A DNA stretch of 64,000 bases from Apis mellifera (Eukaryota; Arthropoda; Insecta; Hymenoptera; Apidae), in contig NC_037642.1 of the NCBI RefSeq assembly GCF_003254395.2, positions 1,334,501 through 1,398,500 on the forward strand, written 5' to 3'. The position numbers and the translations under genes are program-made. Numbering within the stretch: the first letter of the stretch is position 1; every line of letters begins with the position of its first letter. Below, piece after piece: positions 1 to 10,690 of this stretch. A model generated the notes under the pieces. It worked only from the letters and a program-made list of their open reading frames with translations. It did not search any database and was not told the DNA's origin.

Positions 1-830
1 GAGCAGGGGGGGTTGGACGGGAGAATTACGAGGTCACTTCCGGTGGCGCCTGCACGAGCTTCCGTTTCCGCTCGCGCTGCGCCCTTCCCCTTCTCTCTCC
101 ACCACACGTACGTGCCCACCACCACCACCTCCCTTCCTTTATATATACCTCTCTTCGTCTTCTCTTCGTCCATCGACTTGCGTCTCTCTTTCCTCGACGA
201 ACAAGAATCCTCCTCCCTCCCTTTTTTCTTTTCTTTTCTTTTCTTTTCCTCGCATCTGCATCCAAGGTGCGGTGTAACCAAGCTGCCAAGGACGGCCAAT
301 GCGAGCAAACTTTCGCACAATGGCGTAACTTGCCCATTACTGTCGCGTGCCCTGGTCATATCTTATCGCCTACGGTCCTCTCTCTCCCTCCCCTTAACCA
401 CTCCCTTCGTCATCCTGTTCTATTATACATGAGCTCTTGTGCAGATCGGATGAATGAGGAAGAGAGAGAGAGAGAGAGAGAGATGGCAGGTCTTGGACCG
501 AGCGAGCATCTATAATATAAACCCAAGATGTTCGTGAAATCGCGTAGTTGGTGCAACGTGTAGGTAAGTTCTTGTAAGGGGGGAGGGGAGTAGGGCGCAG
601 GTGACTCTCCATTGAAACGTAAATTCCCGGTCGTTAGGAGGAGGCCAATAACCGACCGATCGGGGACAGCGACGCGGGAAGAATCCGAATTACTGAGGGG
701 TTGGAAGCGGGGAGAGAAGGGGTAGGTGGTGATTAGGAATCGACGATTGGCCTCGTTACGCGAATTTATCGTATCTACGGCCGATTGAACCTTTAATCCG
801 ACGATTCTTATCGTGAAAAAGTTTACTTTA
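1..830 (+). other. CpG-rich block with a strong splice donor; possible first exon
   Basis: This block is rich in CpG and pyrimidine runs. It ends with a near-consensus donor, TAG|GTAAGTT, with the exon side ending at 563. A TATA-like stretch (TATAATATAAA) lies at 511. An ATG at 528 opens an 11-codon frame whose stop is the TAG at 561-563, directly on the donor. That would suit a 5' untranslated first exon, perhaps of the same plus-strand gene or a neighbour. Transcription is not shown by the sequence, and a TATA at 511 would leave only a very short exon. The pyrimidine-rich ORFs in 13-515 are low-complexity and I do not call them genes. Confidence 0.25.
461..483. repeat. (AG)n microsatellite
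   Basis: An uninterrupted AG dinucleotide run of about 23 bases lies inside the CpG-rich block. GA runs of this kind can bind GAGA-type factors near insect promoters, but nothing here shows that it does. Confidence 0.9.
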
Positions 831-1850
831 CGGGGGGGAAATTATATTTTTTTTTTGTTCTTTGCATTTCGTCTCTCAATTTTTATTCCAGGGATCGAAA
901 TAACTACTTTATTTAAGTTTCGATTTAAATTTGAGTTAAGATAGACATAGATAAAATTTATATTTGTCTTGTGTCGTAATAATTAGAATCTAAATTTATT
1001 TTGTTTATTAGAATAAATCAGCATTGATTTTTGTATTACTTCACTTCTCTCATCTGAGAATAACAAATTGCACGACAAAATCTCGTAACGTAATATTTCT
1101 TTCCATTTTCCAAACTGTTCCGGCACAGTAGTGATTGATCCGTTGTCGGGAAATCACGTACAGTTCCCAGTATCAAAGAACCGCTGCGTCAATCCATGGC
1201 ACAGCATCGCTCGACCGCGCATAATTCCGAACGAAATGCAAATCTTCCATCTCGCTGACCGCGTTCGGTAAACGCGGCGGATGATGCCCGATTTTCTTGT
1301 CGAAATTTTTTTTAACAACACTCGCAAAAACCCCGGTTGTGATGACACAAACGGTGTCCAAAAACTGGTTCTGATAAGGCGAGCAATAAACTTTAAATCG
1401 ACATATTAAAAAAAAAGGAAGAAAAAATTGGCGGCGAAAGAATTGAAATTTTATTCCACGATTCCTCCCCTCGGAGGGAAACCGCTGGATGGCGGCGCGC
1501 GGGCGAACGAATCATTGTTCCATCGCGTATTTTCGGCTACGCCCCGCGTGAGAGTGTGTGCGCGCGCGCGCGCGAGAGAGGCATCGTTGTGTGCACACAA
1601 ATTGCGTCCGACTATTTGCATCGTGACCCACTTACCTCGGGGATACGTTCCCCGTTTATTCGCGCCGCGTTTGCGTTTCCTACGCAACAACCGGTGGAAA
1701 AAAGAAGCTGCGATTCTTCTTTCCTTCCTCCCCCCTCCTCCTTTTCTTCCTTTTCATCTGTCTCGCTGTCCATGAGCAATTATTCGTTGCCTAGGCAAGG
1801 AGATCTTTTTGCAGGATTGCGTTATAATTAATTGCACCCTCACCTTTCAT
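831..1850. other. No gene seen; AT-rich then CpG-rich noncoding
   Basis: An AT-rich stretch (about 840-1130) is followed by a CpG-richer block. The block holds a (GT)(CG)(AG) dinucleotide run at 1554-1580 and pyrimidine-rich sequence near 1720-1760. The short ORFs here lack protein-like composition and are compositional artefacts. Confidence 0.6.
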
Positions 1851-4800
1851 ATGAATGGATGAATTTCAACGCGATTAGACGCGTATAGAACGTGGATTTT
1901 TCCATTTCGAATTCGCATTGATTAATGCAACGATTGTATATATATATATAAAAATGCGTTTCCCGCGTAAATATTTGTTACCGTTGATGGCGTCGATGTG
2001 GATACACGCGTCTCCTGTTTCGTGCTATATTACGTCACGATATTTAGCACGTATTAAACTATACATTTCCCGGATGTTTGTGAGTTATGTGTGCGTGATG
2101 GAGGTCGAGAACAACGTTGTGTAGTGAAAGGGAGGGGGTTCTTCTTTTTTTTTTGTTATTTTTTTCAGAAGTTGGTTTTCGGGGGAAATGGAACGTCGGA
2201 TGAATGAAATCCGTTTTGTATTTCGTTTTATGAATCTGGATAATAGAGTTGCGTTCGTTTGATCATTGTGCGATTTTTTTTTTTTTTTCTTCCTTTCTTT
2301 GTTCTCTCGACGCTGAATGTTCTCTTTTGTTCTCCCCAATGCGATGCTTGAATTTTACATTTTATAGGTGTAGAGTATTTTTTTGCAGACTTGTAGGGTG
2401 TATATAATATACCGCAGGAAATAAGAATTTGAAGAGAAGGAGTTTCTATTTCTTTTTTTTTTTTCTTTTCGGATTTTTATTATTTTTCCGCGGGCGGAAT
2501 AATATAAACTTGTTCCGTTTTCCATGCGAGATGTTGTTGTAAAGATTCGATGCGAAGTGAAGATGCAATCGAGTACGTTGTCAGGCAAATTAATCTGTGT
2601 CTTCTTTTTCTCTCCGTCATTTTCGCGGATTGATAGTATTGGATTTGAAGTTGTTCAAAATAATGAATCTTTTTGACACGCGATTCGTGAATGAATTTTG
2701 AAAAATTTAATCTAATTCCCGAATACGCATCTTTTCAAGAGATTACGAAATTTATAAAGATATTAAAAACGAGTGAGAAATTTTCGTTTCGTTATTTAAA
2801 TAAATAAATATCCGAGAATATATACAGTAAACACATTTATATAACACGGAGTTATATATATGAATCCGTGTTAAATAACAATGCTGCAAGCGATATTTCG
2901 AAAAGTTTTTATCCTCAATTTTATTAATGGGAAATTGAAATTTTACCATGATTGATATCCATTCTATTCACCATGAAATATATATTTTCATCAATTTTTC
3001 AGTTATGCATACTATTCCAGTTTGTTTTTGTTTATAAAAATAAAAATAAAGTTACATTATTACTCGTATTATAAATAACCTTATGGAGTATTCGTTTCCT
3101 TTTTAATTTAAATATAGTTTATTTAAATCAGTTTTTTATCAATACGAAATCTTTCCGTTTCCAGATCAATGTTAAAATTCTTCGTCAAATCCCAGACTAA
3201 TAATTCCATCCCAATAAAAGCCACAAACGAAACTCATTTTTCTCTCCTCTCTCTTTCTCTCTCCCTCTCTTTTTCGTTCCTTTCTCGTTTCTTTTTTTTT
3301 CATTACGGCGATAAAAACGAAACGAAATTAAAAAGGTCATGCACGCCCGCGTGTACTTTCTTACGCGAAAATCGTTAACGACGGCATAACACGCCTGATT
3401 CGCGTATAACGAACGGTCGTAATTATGGTTAACCCGTAGGTAGGCAATTTCCACGGTTACAGTGACCGTGAAACGATTATTGGTCCTGGAAGGGCCGTTC
3501 GTGCCGGTGAAATTACGATTAGGCCAATCGACTTCGTTCGCAGAAGCGGTCGCGCTATTGCCGCGGAACCCGATCTTGATTCGTTTGCACGGCCAAGTTA
3601 ATTAGCCGGCTGCAAAGCGACGCCGCGTCTGGAACGGGCGAGAGACGGGGCTCACTGTGTTTATTTGCGCGGAACAAAGTGACCGAAAAAGGTCCGCGCC
3701 GTTTACGATTCTTTCTTCCTTTGCTCCCGCCGTCTCATTTCATCCGATCGTTAAGACGGTTGAAAAATTAGTCCATTTTATTACCGATTGATGGTAATTT
3801 ATCGTCCATGTTGGTGAATTACGAGTTGTAAATTTATCGCAACGATTGAATTATTATAATACTCTTATAATGCAATAAGCGAGTGGAAAGATGAGACAAT
3901 TTACTGTGATCATTTGTTTAAATTATTATTCAACTTATCGAGAGGATTAGGTTTTGTTCAATACGTGTCGAATGTGTGTCAACTTTGTATAATTATAGGA
4001 TTGTTGTGTAATTTGAAATGTTTTTGCTATTTTTTTTTATTTATTCACGATTTATAAACGTATCGTTAATTTTATCGTTCTGGATGACGTCGATCGACGT
4101 TGAATTTGAAATTGCATCGAAAATATTTATTTACTTTGAAAGTGGGAATGTTTTTGTTTTTTAGCGTGCATTTTTCTTTAAATTAACGTAATGCGAGAAA
4201 TTGAGAGCACAAATTGATTCGTGTTACGTTTAATTAGTTCAACTGGTTTATCTACTGCTTCATCTCTAAACACGAATAAAATATTTTACGTCCAAGAAGA
4301 GACGTAAGAAGTTCTTATGAGATGAATTTGTTACGAACAGTAGCTGTTTAAAATTGTTTACAGGATTTAAAAATGAATAATTGATGAAACGGATGAATTT
4401 TTAAAAACTGTTACTGTTAAAAATATCCATGCCAATTCCTAGATAAGATAGACTCTCTATTATTAAAGATATTTGCGTTACAATACGAATAAAATTTTAA
4501 TATCTAATAAAGATGAATAAGCTTTGTCAAAACGAAACGTTTAAAATGACGATTACTCGATATCGAGTATTTATTGATATGAATTGATGTAATGGATTCG
4601 ATTGGTCAAGGAACGAATGTGAAAATAAATAAAGACTGTCTGGCCTGTTGAAATACGATGTTATAGTTGGCGATGCTTTTATGATGATTCGAATTACATA
4701 GATTTTTCGATTGATGAACATAGATTATTATTGAAAATAATTATTAAAAAAAGTCGTAAAGCGATTTCTCATCTAATTTTTCATTACACAATAAAAGAAT

Positions 4801-5730
4801 TCGTATAATATTGTCAATAATACGTAAGCTCAAATAGCCAAATAATATGATTTCACGAAGATTTATTTCTCGTGAAAATACCAGAGACGATCGATTCGAT
4901 ATCGATTTTATTTATCACGAGGGATGCGCGATAAAGCAGAAAGTTTATTCAAATACAATTTGTTCGCTCTCGAACAAATGTTATTCCCTCGATTTAATTG
5001 TGCAATGAAACAGAGGTAAATTGTGTCAGTCGTTGATCGCGTTGCAGTTTGTTTTACGGAGTTTTAACTCTTTACTCGATCGCGCTTAAACTTCCAGGTA
5101 AATTGCGATATTACACGCGTACAGGCGTATGTAATCGCCCTGTTTTACGACACTCCGTTGCCGTTCCAATTTTTCTCACAGAACGGAGTCAGACCTCGAG
5201 CGAATATCATTCCATTCTGCTCGAACGGAAACGGAATATATAACACATCTTTAAAGGTAGATATTTTAACGTTAACTTTTTTAAATTAACATTTCAAAGA
5301 TTAAGATGGACAATTTTCGCTAACCTTTTAGCCAAATTTACCAAGTTTTAAACGAATAGACGAGTTACTCGATCGAGTGCAATCTCACTGAAACTCCAAG
5401 CGAACGATAGTCGATTATATTGTCACCCGTTTTACACGGTTACCACGCGTTAAACTATTTACCCAGATTTTCCAGCAAGAAACCCCAACTCCAGCGTTTG
5501 GATTAAGAGCACCTAATTCATTCACTTAACTTTTCTAATTATTTAAACTAAATTTTGGCTGCATTTTTTCGTATTTATAATAATAAAATTTAAAGTATAC
5601 AATCGTTATATATATATACAATCTGCTCAAAATTGTTCCACAATAGCGTACAATGGAACATTATCAATTTGTTCGAACCACGCGCGTTATTAAATTAAAA
5701 AAAAAAAAAAAGAAAAAAAAAGAACCGGCA
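1851..5730. other. No gene seen; AT-rich noncoding with one CpG-rich island
   Basis: This is mostly AT-rich DNA with homopolymer T runs. The stretch 3370-3760 is distinctly CpG-rich and complex in sequence, and includes a small inverted repeat, CACGGT...ACCGTG, at 3452-3470. Such islands in otherwise AT-rich bee DNA are candidates for regulatory elements. No open frame with coding character was found on either strand. Confidence 0.6.
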
Positions 5731-6255
5731 TCCTCGAGAGCGGCGTATCTCGAGCGTAACGCTGCCCGATTATCCAACGGTGCGCCTCTCAACCGGCCGA
5801 AAATAACCGGCCAGTGGTTCAACCTTTTGAATCGAACGCGTGGCCCGCGTGGAAAATTCGCAAAATGCGGCGCGCGCACAGCGGCGAGCGTAAAACCGTC
5901 TTGTAAAAGTCTAAATGCGGACGTGGAGTTTTAAGGGGGGTCGTCGTCGTCGTTGTCGTCACACACGCGGCAGAGGGGTCAGGTCGAATTACGCGCGGCC
6001 GCCCTTTCTTTTCCCCCGCGCGACTCGGAAAGAAGGTCGGCGGAGGCTCACGCGCCTCCACGTGAATTGCGTATTCGGCGAATAGGAAAGCCCGCCACCC
6101 GGGCATCCGGCCAAGGAATGCAGACGCGGTTACGGATACGTGGCGGGACCTGTCGTAACAACCCTGAGCGAAACGTTTTTCGGGAGAAAGAAACGATGGA
6201 ACCAAGTCTTCATTCGGGCCCGTCTGATTCATCGCGCCATTTCCATTCGGATTGA
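5731..6255. other. CpG-rich island
   Basis: This block of about 520 bases is much richer in CpG than the AT-rich DNA to its left and the tandem repeat to its right. It contains a (CGT)n-like stretch at 5940-5960. Opposing overlapping ORFs on both strands (5819-6232 minus, 5953-6255 plus) reflect few stop codons in CpG-rich DNA, not a gene. The role is unknown; an enhancer is possible. Confidence 0.5.
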
Positions 6256-6259
6256 ATAC

Positions 6260-6985
6260 GTGTTAAGCTGTGTAAGAGATGCATTAGATGGAGGATGGAT
6301 TATTGAAGTATAGCTTGAGATTTCGTAAGGGATCAAAATTATCGAATAATTTAACAAGTAGCATTGATATTGTAATTAATTCGAATTAAACGTATATTTA
6401 AGTAATAAGTTGTGTAAGAGATATATTAGATGGATTATTGTATGGATTATATGAATACTTTAACAAATAGCATTGATATTGTAATTAATTCGAATTAAAC
6501 GTATATTTAACAAGTGTTAAGCTGTGTAAGAGATACATTAGATGGATTATTGTATGGATTATATGAATACTTTAACAAATAGCATTGATATTGTAATTAA
6601 TTCGAATTAAACGTATATTTAAGAAGTGGCGTGTTAAACTATGTAAGAGATACATTAGGTGGATTATTGAAGTATAGATTATTGAAGTATAGCTTAAGAT
6701 TTCGTAAGGGATCAAAATCATCGAATAATTTAACAAGTAGCATTGATATTGTAATTAATTCGAATTAAATGTATATTTAACAAGTGATGTGTTAAACTGT
6801 ATAAGAGATGCATTAGATGGATTATTGTATGGATTATATGAATACTTTAACAAATAGCATTGATATTGTAATTAATTCGAATTAAACGTATTACAAGTAA
6901 CGTTTAACAAGTGTTAAGCTGTGTAAGAGATACATTAGATGGATTATTGTATGATTATTATATTATCGAATATTTTAACAAGTTG
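6260..6985. repeat. Degenerate tandem array, six units of about 105-160 bp
   Basis: Six head-to-tail units begin near 6260, 6404, 6514, 6631, 6789 and 6911. Each opens with a version of GTGTTAAGCTGTGTAAGAG, continues with CATTAGATGGATTATTG, and most close with AGCATTGATATTGTAATTA followed by TCGAATTAAACG. Unit length varies because some copies carry an extra block (TATAGCTTGAGATTTCGTAAG, seen in units 1 and 4). The array begins directly at the edge of the CpG-rich island. It has no coding potential. Confidence 0.92.
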
Positions 6986-7240
6986 AAACCTGTGTGTTTT
7001 AGAAACATTTAAAAGAATGAGAGAGAATATATAAAAATACGTGGAATATCGATAAACGTTTGCTGTTTCCAAAAATAATGAAAATTAAATTCAAATTAAG
7101 TGTTGTGAAAGTAGTAGAAGAAAAGAAAGGAAAAATCTCTCGATTAGTAACAAAGATGATTAATTTTATTCAAAAATTATAAATATTCGAATTTTCCAAT
7201 GTTAGGCTCATTATTACGGTTCACGTGTGGAGAAATAGGG

Positions 7241-7350
7241 AAATAGTCGGCCATCCTTCAGCGTCGGCAATAGTGGACCATAATATCTATACTCCGGGGC
7301 GAGTTTCTGTGATATATTGTTGCTTTGGACGGACGTTAACTTGACGGGAG
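7241..7350. other. CpG-rich element, copy A of a diverged pair
   Basis: The core at 7241-7286 (beginning AAATAGTCGGCCAT and ending GTGGACCATAATAT) matches 8465-8511 at roughly nine bases in ten. Weaker similarity follows on the right up to about 7345. No coding frame is shared by both copies over the whole element. This could be a duplicated regulatory element, a structured RNA or a relic of an old transposon. Confidence 0.65.
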
Positions 7351-7805
7351 GAACGTAGATTGTCTTGGTTTGACAGCCGATAACTTTCCAAAATTGTTTC
7401 TAAAGATACAACCAGGGCCGGCCACCTTCCAAGCCGGCAGAATGAATTGCTCGACGACGTTTGAGATGAGTCTCGATAATGGCGTTTCGAAACCATCGAT
7501 CTCGCGCTTTGCCAACAGGGAAAGGAACGAACAGGATCATTCTTTCGATTGATAATGGCGGGATTTCGCATCATTTTTTAAATATAATTTAATATTTGAA
7601 ATTGCAATTTTATTGGAAGAGATCGTTTTGAATTTGAAATATCAATGTTATTATTCAACTTTTGATTATGGAGTTCGATAGTATGTACAAGACTTATAAA
7701 TTATATAAATATATAATAATTTTCTAAAGTCTTATAATTATAATTTAACGAAGAAACAAGCTATCTTCTATAATGTACTTTTATTTTACTTTATGTTATT
7801 GAACA

Positions 7806-8178
7806 TGCTACAATGCAAATCAAATTCTACTTCTATTTATTAGAATTACCAAATTGTCAAATTTTTGTAACTTGCTAAAAATAATCAATTTTTATTTAAG
7901 CAGAAATATAATTATAAATACCTAATCACTATTTTTGACTTTAATCATTTCTGTGAAATATGTTCAATAATTGAAGAAAACTAACTATATTTACTGATGC
8001 TACAATGCAAATCAAATTCTACTTCTATTTATTAGAATTACCAAATTTTTATAACTTGCTAAAAATAATCAATTTTTATTTAAGCAGAAATATAATTATA
8101 AGTACTTAATCACTATTTTTGACTTTAATCATTTCTGTGAAATATGTTCAATAATCAAAGAAAACTATATTTACTGAT
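7806..8178. repeat. Tandem duplication, period 192 bp
   Basis: Two direct copies begin at 7806 and 7998, each starting TGCTACAATGCAAATC. The second lacks a few bases (for example in the AAATTGTCAAATTTTTG region) but is otherwise nearly identical, so the duplication is recent. The unit is AT-rich and noncoding. It sits between the two copies of the CpG-rich element at 7241 and 8465. Confidence 0.93.
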
Positions 8179-8289
8179 AATTGCATTTCTATATAATCTA
8201 CTTTTATCATAAATTATATTCAATACTCAACGTTGCAAAAACAAAAAAAAAAAAAAGAAACGAAGAAAATGTGTCAAAGGGAAAAATTC

Positions 8290-8890
8290 TCCAGTTCCAG
8301 TTTTCAAATTCTCGACGGTATATTCGATGATCGCGCCACTTCGAAGCGTGTACTTAAACCCAACAAACGATCGTAACAAATGGTCGGTCGAAATACGAAT
8401 CCGTAATAGCCATTTTGCCTCGGCCGGTCACCGATGCCGGTGAAATAGCGAAAGCTCCCCAAGAAAATAGTTGGCCATTCGTCAGCGAGCGGCGATCGTG
8501 GACCATAATATACCGGGTCGGCAGATAAGTTACTGCTTGGGACAAGCATTAATTTGGGGCTGAGTTGGCGCGCGAGACGGCACGCCACGCCGTGAACTCG
8601 GTTCTCCACGCTTCAGGATCTCTCCCTCGAGGCTATTCCGTCCCGTTAACGGATAGCCCGTGCCCCTTAGGCGAATCGATCCTTCTTAGGTTGGAAAGCG
8701 GCGGCGCCTCCAACGAGAGACCGATTCCAAGTCGCGTCCTTCGAGAAAAACAAACATTCGATTCGTTCCTCTTCTCCGCCATTGTTCGCCGAACGACGAC
8801 GAGTTCCAAGTTTCGTCTCGCTCCGCTTGATTGACGGCCTTCGCGCCCCGGAATTTCTTCTTAAGTCGGTGTTTGAAAGTTTAACGCGTG
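8290..8890. other. CpG-rich island containing copy B of the duplicated element
   Basis: A CpG-dense block flanked by AT-rich DNA. Its segment 8465-8511 is the partner of 7241-7286, with weaker matching continuing to about 8555. ORFs on both strands (8304-8609 minus, 8565-8834 plus) overlap and have no recognisable domain, so I read this as noncoding, possibly regulatory. Confidence 0.55.
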
Positions 8891-9004
8891 GTGGAATTGA
8901 TCGGTTATTGGGGAATTTTATTTTCGTATTTTGGGGATGGAACGAAAATGGATGGAAGAATTTGTAATTTTTGGAAAAGAATATTACTTCAATTGCTTAT
9001 ACAG

Positions 9005-9876
9005 GCTTATATAAAGGCTATCCCAAAATTAACGCAAGATTTGAATTAAATGTAAAAGAGAGTTTTTAGTCTTTAGATATTTATTCTTTAAGTGAATTAT
9101 AAAATGCATAGGATAGGATTATTTATGGAATAACACATCGAGCAAATGGCCTTCATGGCTTTACTGGCACATACGCATCCTTTTGTCGAAATTTTTTTAT
9201 GACCTTTCTGTATAATCGTGGCTGAATTTCGTTGATGCAGCGTTTAATTTACTCTTGTAATGCACATGGTTGTGGGATTGTTGACATAGATCTTTGACTT
9301 CAAATATAGAAGAAATCTAATGGTGTTAAATCACATCTAGAGGGCCAATTCTGATCATCGAAATGAGAGAATATATGACCAGGAAATGTTTCATGCAGTA
9401 ATTGAATTGTTTTATTGGCTATATAGCATCGTCTTGTTGAAACCACATATTGGCCACATCAATATCATCCAATTTCGGCAGAAAGAACTGTGTTATCATG
9501 TTGCGATATCAAGCACCATTAACAGTTGCTGCTTGACCAGCCTCTCAAAAAAGTATGGTCTTATGATGCCTCCTGCCCAAAATCCACACCAAACAGTGAC
9601 ACCTTGTGGGTGCATTTGTTTTTCGTTAATCACACGTGGGTTCTCCGAACCCCAAACACGGCAATTTTGGCGATTAATAAAGCCATCGAGATGAAAATGT
9701 GCTTCATCGATTATTTTGCTCGAAAAACCAGCATCCACTTTTTGATGATTAATAATAATAAAGACATGTTGTTGTATCTCAGCTGTTAAACTGTTCTTTT
9801 TTCAGAGTTGCCAACAACTTAATGCAAAAATGGCGGCAAATTCAAATCTTAATTTTGGGACACCCTTTATATAAGC
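9005..9876 (-). mobile_element. Internally deleted mariner-type transposon
   Basis: Both ends carry matching terminal inverted repeats. Left, from 9005, reads GCTTATATAAAGG then a variant of GTGTCCCAAAATTAA; right, ending at 9876, is the reverse complement. The interior encodes, on the minus strand, the C-terminal part of a mariner transposase. At 872 bases it is shorter than the roughly 1.3 kb of intact mariners, and the 5' half of the gene is missing. The similarity between the ends extends past the usual TIR into TATATAAGC, so either the TIRs are long or the element landed in a TA-rich palindrome. It is dead: see the pseudogene entry. Confidence 0.88.
9110..9760 (-). pseudogene. Mariner transposase remnant
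   Basis: Read on the minus strand, the sequence shows DEAHFHLDGFINRQNC, then WGSENPRV, VTVWCGFWAGGI and PYFFE, hallmarks of the DDE catalytic region of Tc1/mariner transposases. After PYFFE (near 9550) the frame shifts by one base. The continuation reads AGQAATVNGA, a premature stop, then YRNMITQFFLPKLDD and MWFQQD, the last carrying the second catalytic aspartate. Further stops follow. The helix-turn-helix N terminus is absent, removed by an internal deletion near 9755. The protein would have cut and pasted its element at TA sites; this copy cannot make it. Confidence 0.88.
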
Positions 9877-10149
9877 TTTTGTTATTTTACTCGAATCAAT
9901 AGATATGTAGAATTAAATCGTACAATCAGCTGCAGAAATATTCATAGGTTATTTATATATAAGAAAATTTAATTCTTTGAATTATTTTGAAAAATCTGAT
10001 TATTAAAACTCGAATATCTCACAATTAATATTTTACTCTCCCTTGATATCACTAGTTAAAAGATTATGATAATAATCGATTTTATGATAACAACACAATT
10101 TCATTCCCGTTCCTGATTCTACAAGAACAATATATATTATTCCCATCAA

Positions 10150-10690
10150 ATTCTAAATTCCACGGTGAGAGCCGGGACGGAAATATTTCCTCCCTTACGG
10201 TTTCCAAAATCACGGAGGCAAGGCACGGACTTTTGACCGGCGAAGCAGCGTCGAGTGCTGCACGAGGGGTGAGGGGGAGGGGGGAGGAAGAAAGAGCAAT
10301 TCGACGGTACGGAGTGTTCGGCACGACCCTGAAACTCTGGGTAGTCACGCAAGCACGCGGAACGCCGCTAGGTATACTCGATGCCTCCCCCTCCCGATGT
10401 CCCTTCCTTCGGGAGGGTTCTAACGATGCTACGGAATTTTAATTCGATTTGTAGCGGGAGCCTTGGCTTCCGCGCCGTCTACGAGAAGGCGTGGAATCAG
10501 AATCCCTGCTGTATTCTTCGCGCGATAAATCCTCAGCTCGGTGTAACCCAATTATTTCTATAGCCGGGCATAGTGCACACTGTGCTTCCACCCCGGAAGA
10601 TCGGGGGACTTTTGTCAAAGCGTTAATTGGAAAATGGCGTAGGGGAAAGTCGTGCTTGAACCGAAGAAAATAAAAGGCTCCTCTTTGCCG
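10150..10690. other. CpG-rich island
   Basis: CpG-rich, complex sequence beginning soon after the mariner, with an AG-rich purine stretch at 10265-10290. ORFs overlap on opposite strands without protein-like content. I see no splice-bounded coding segment. Confidence 0.45.
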
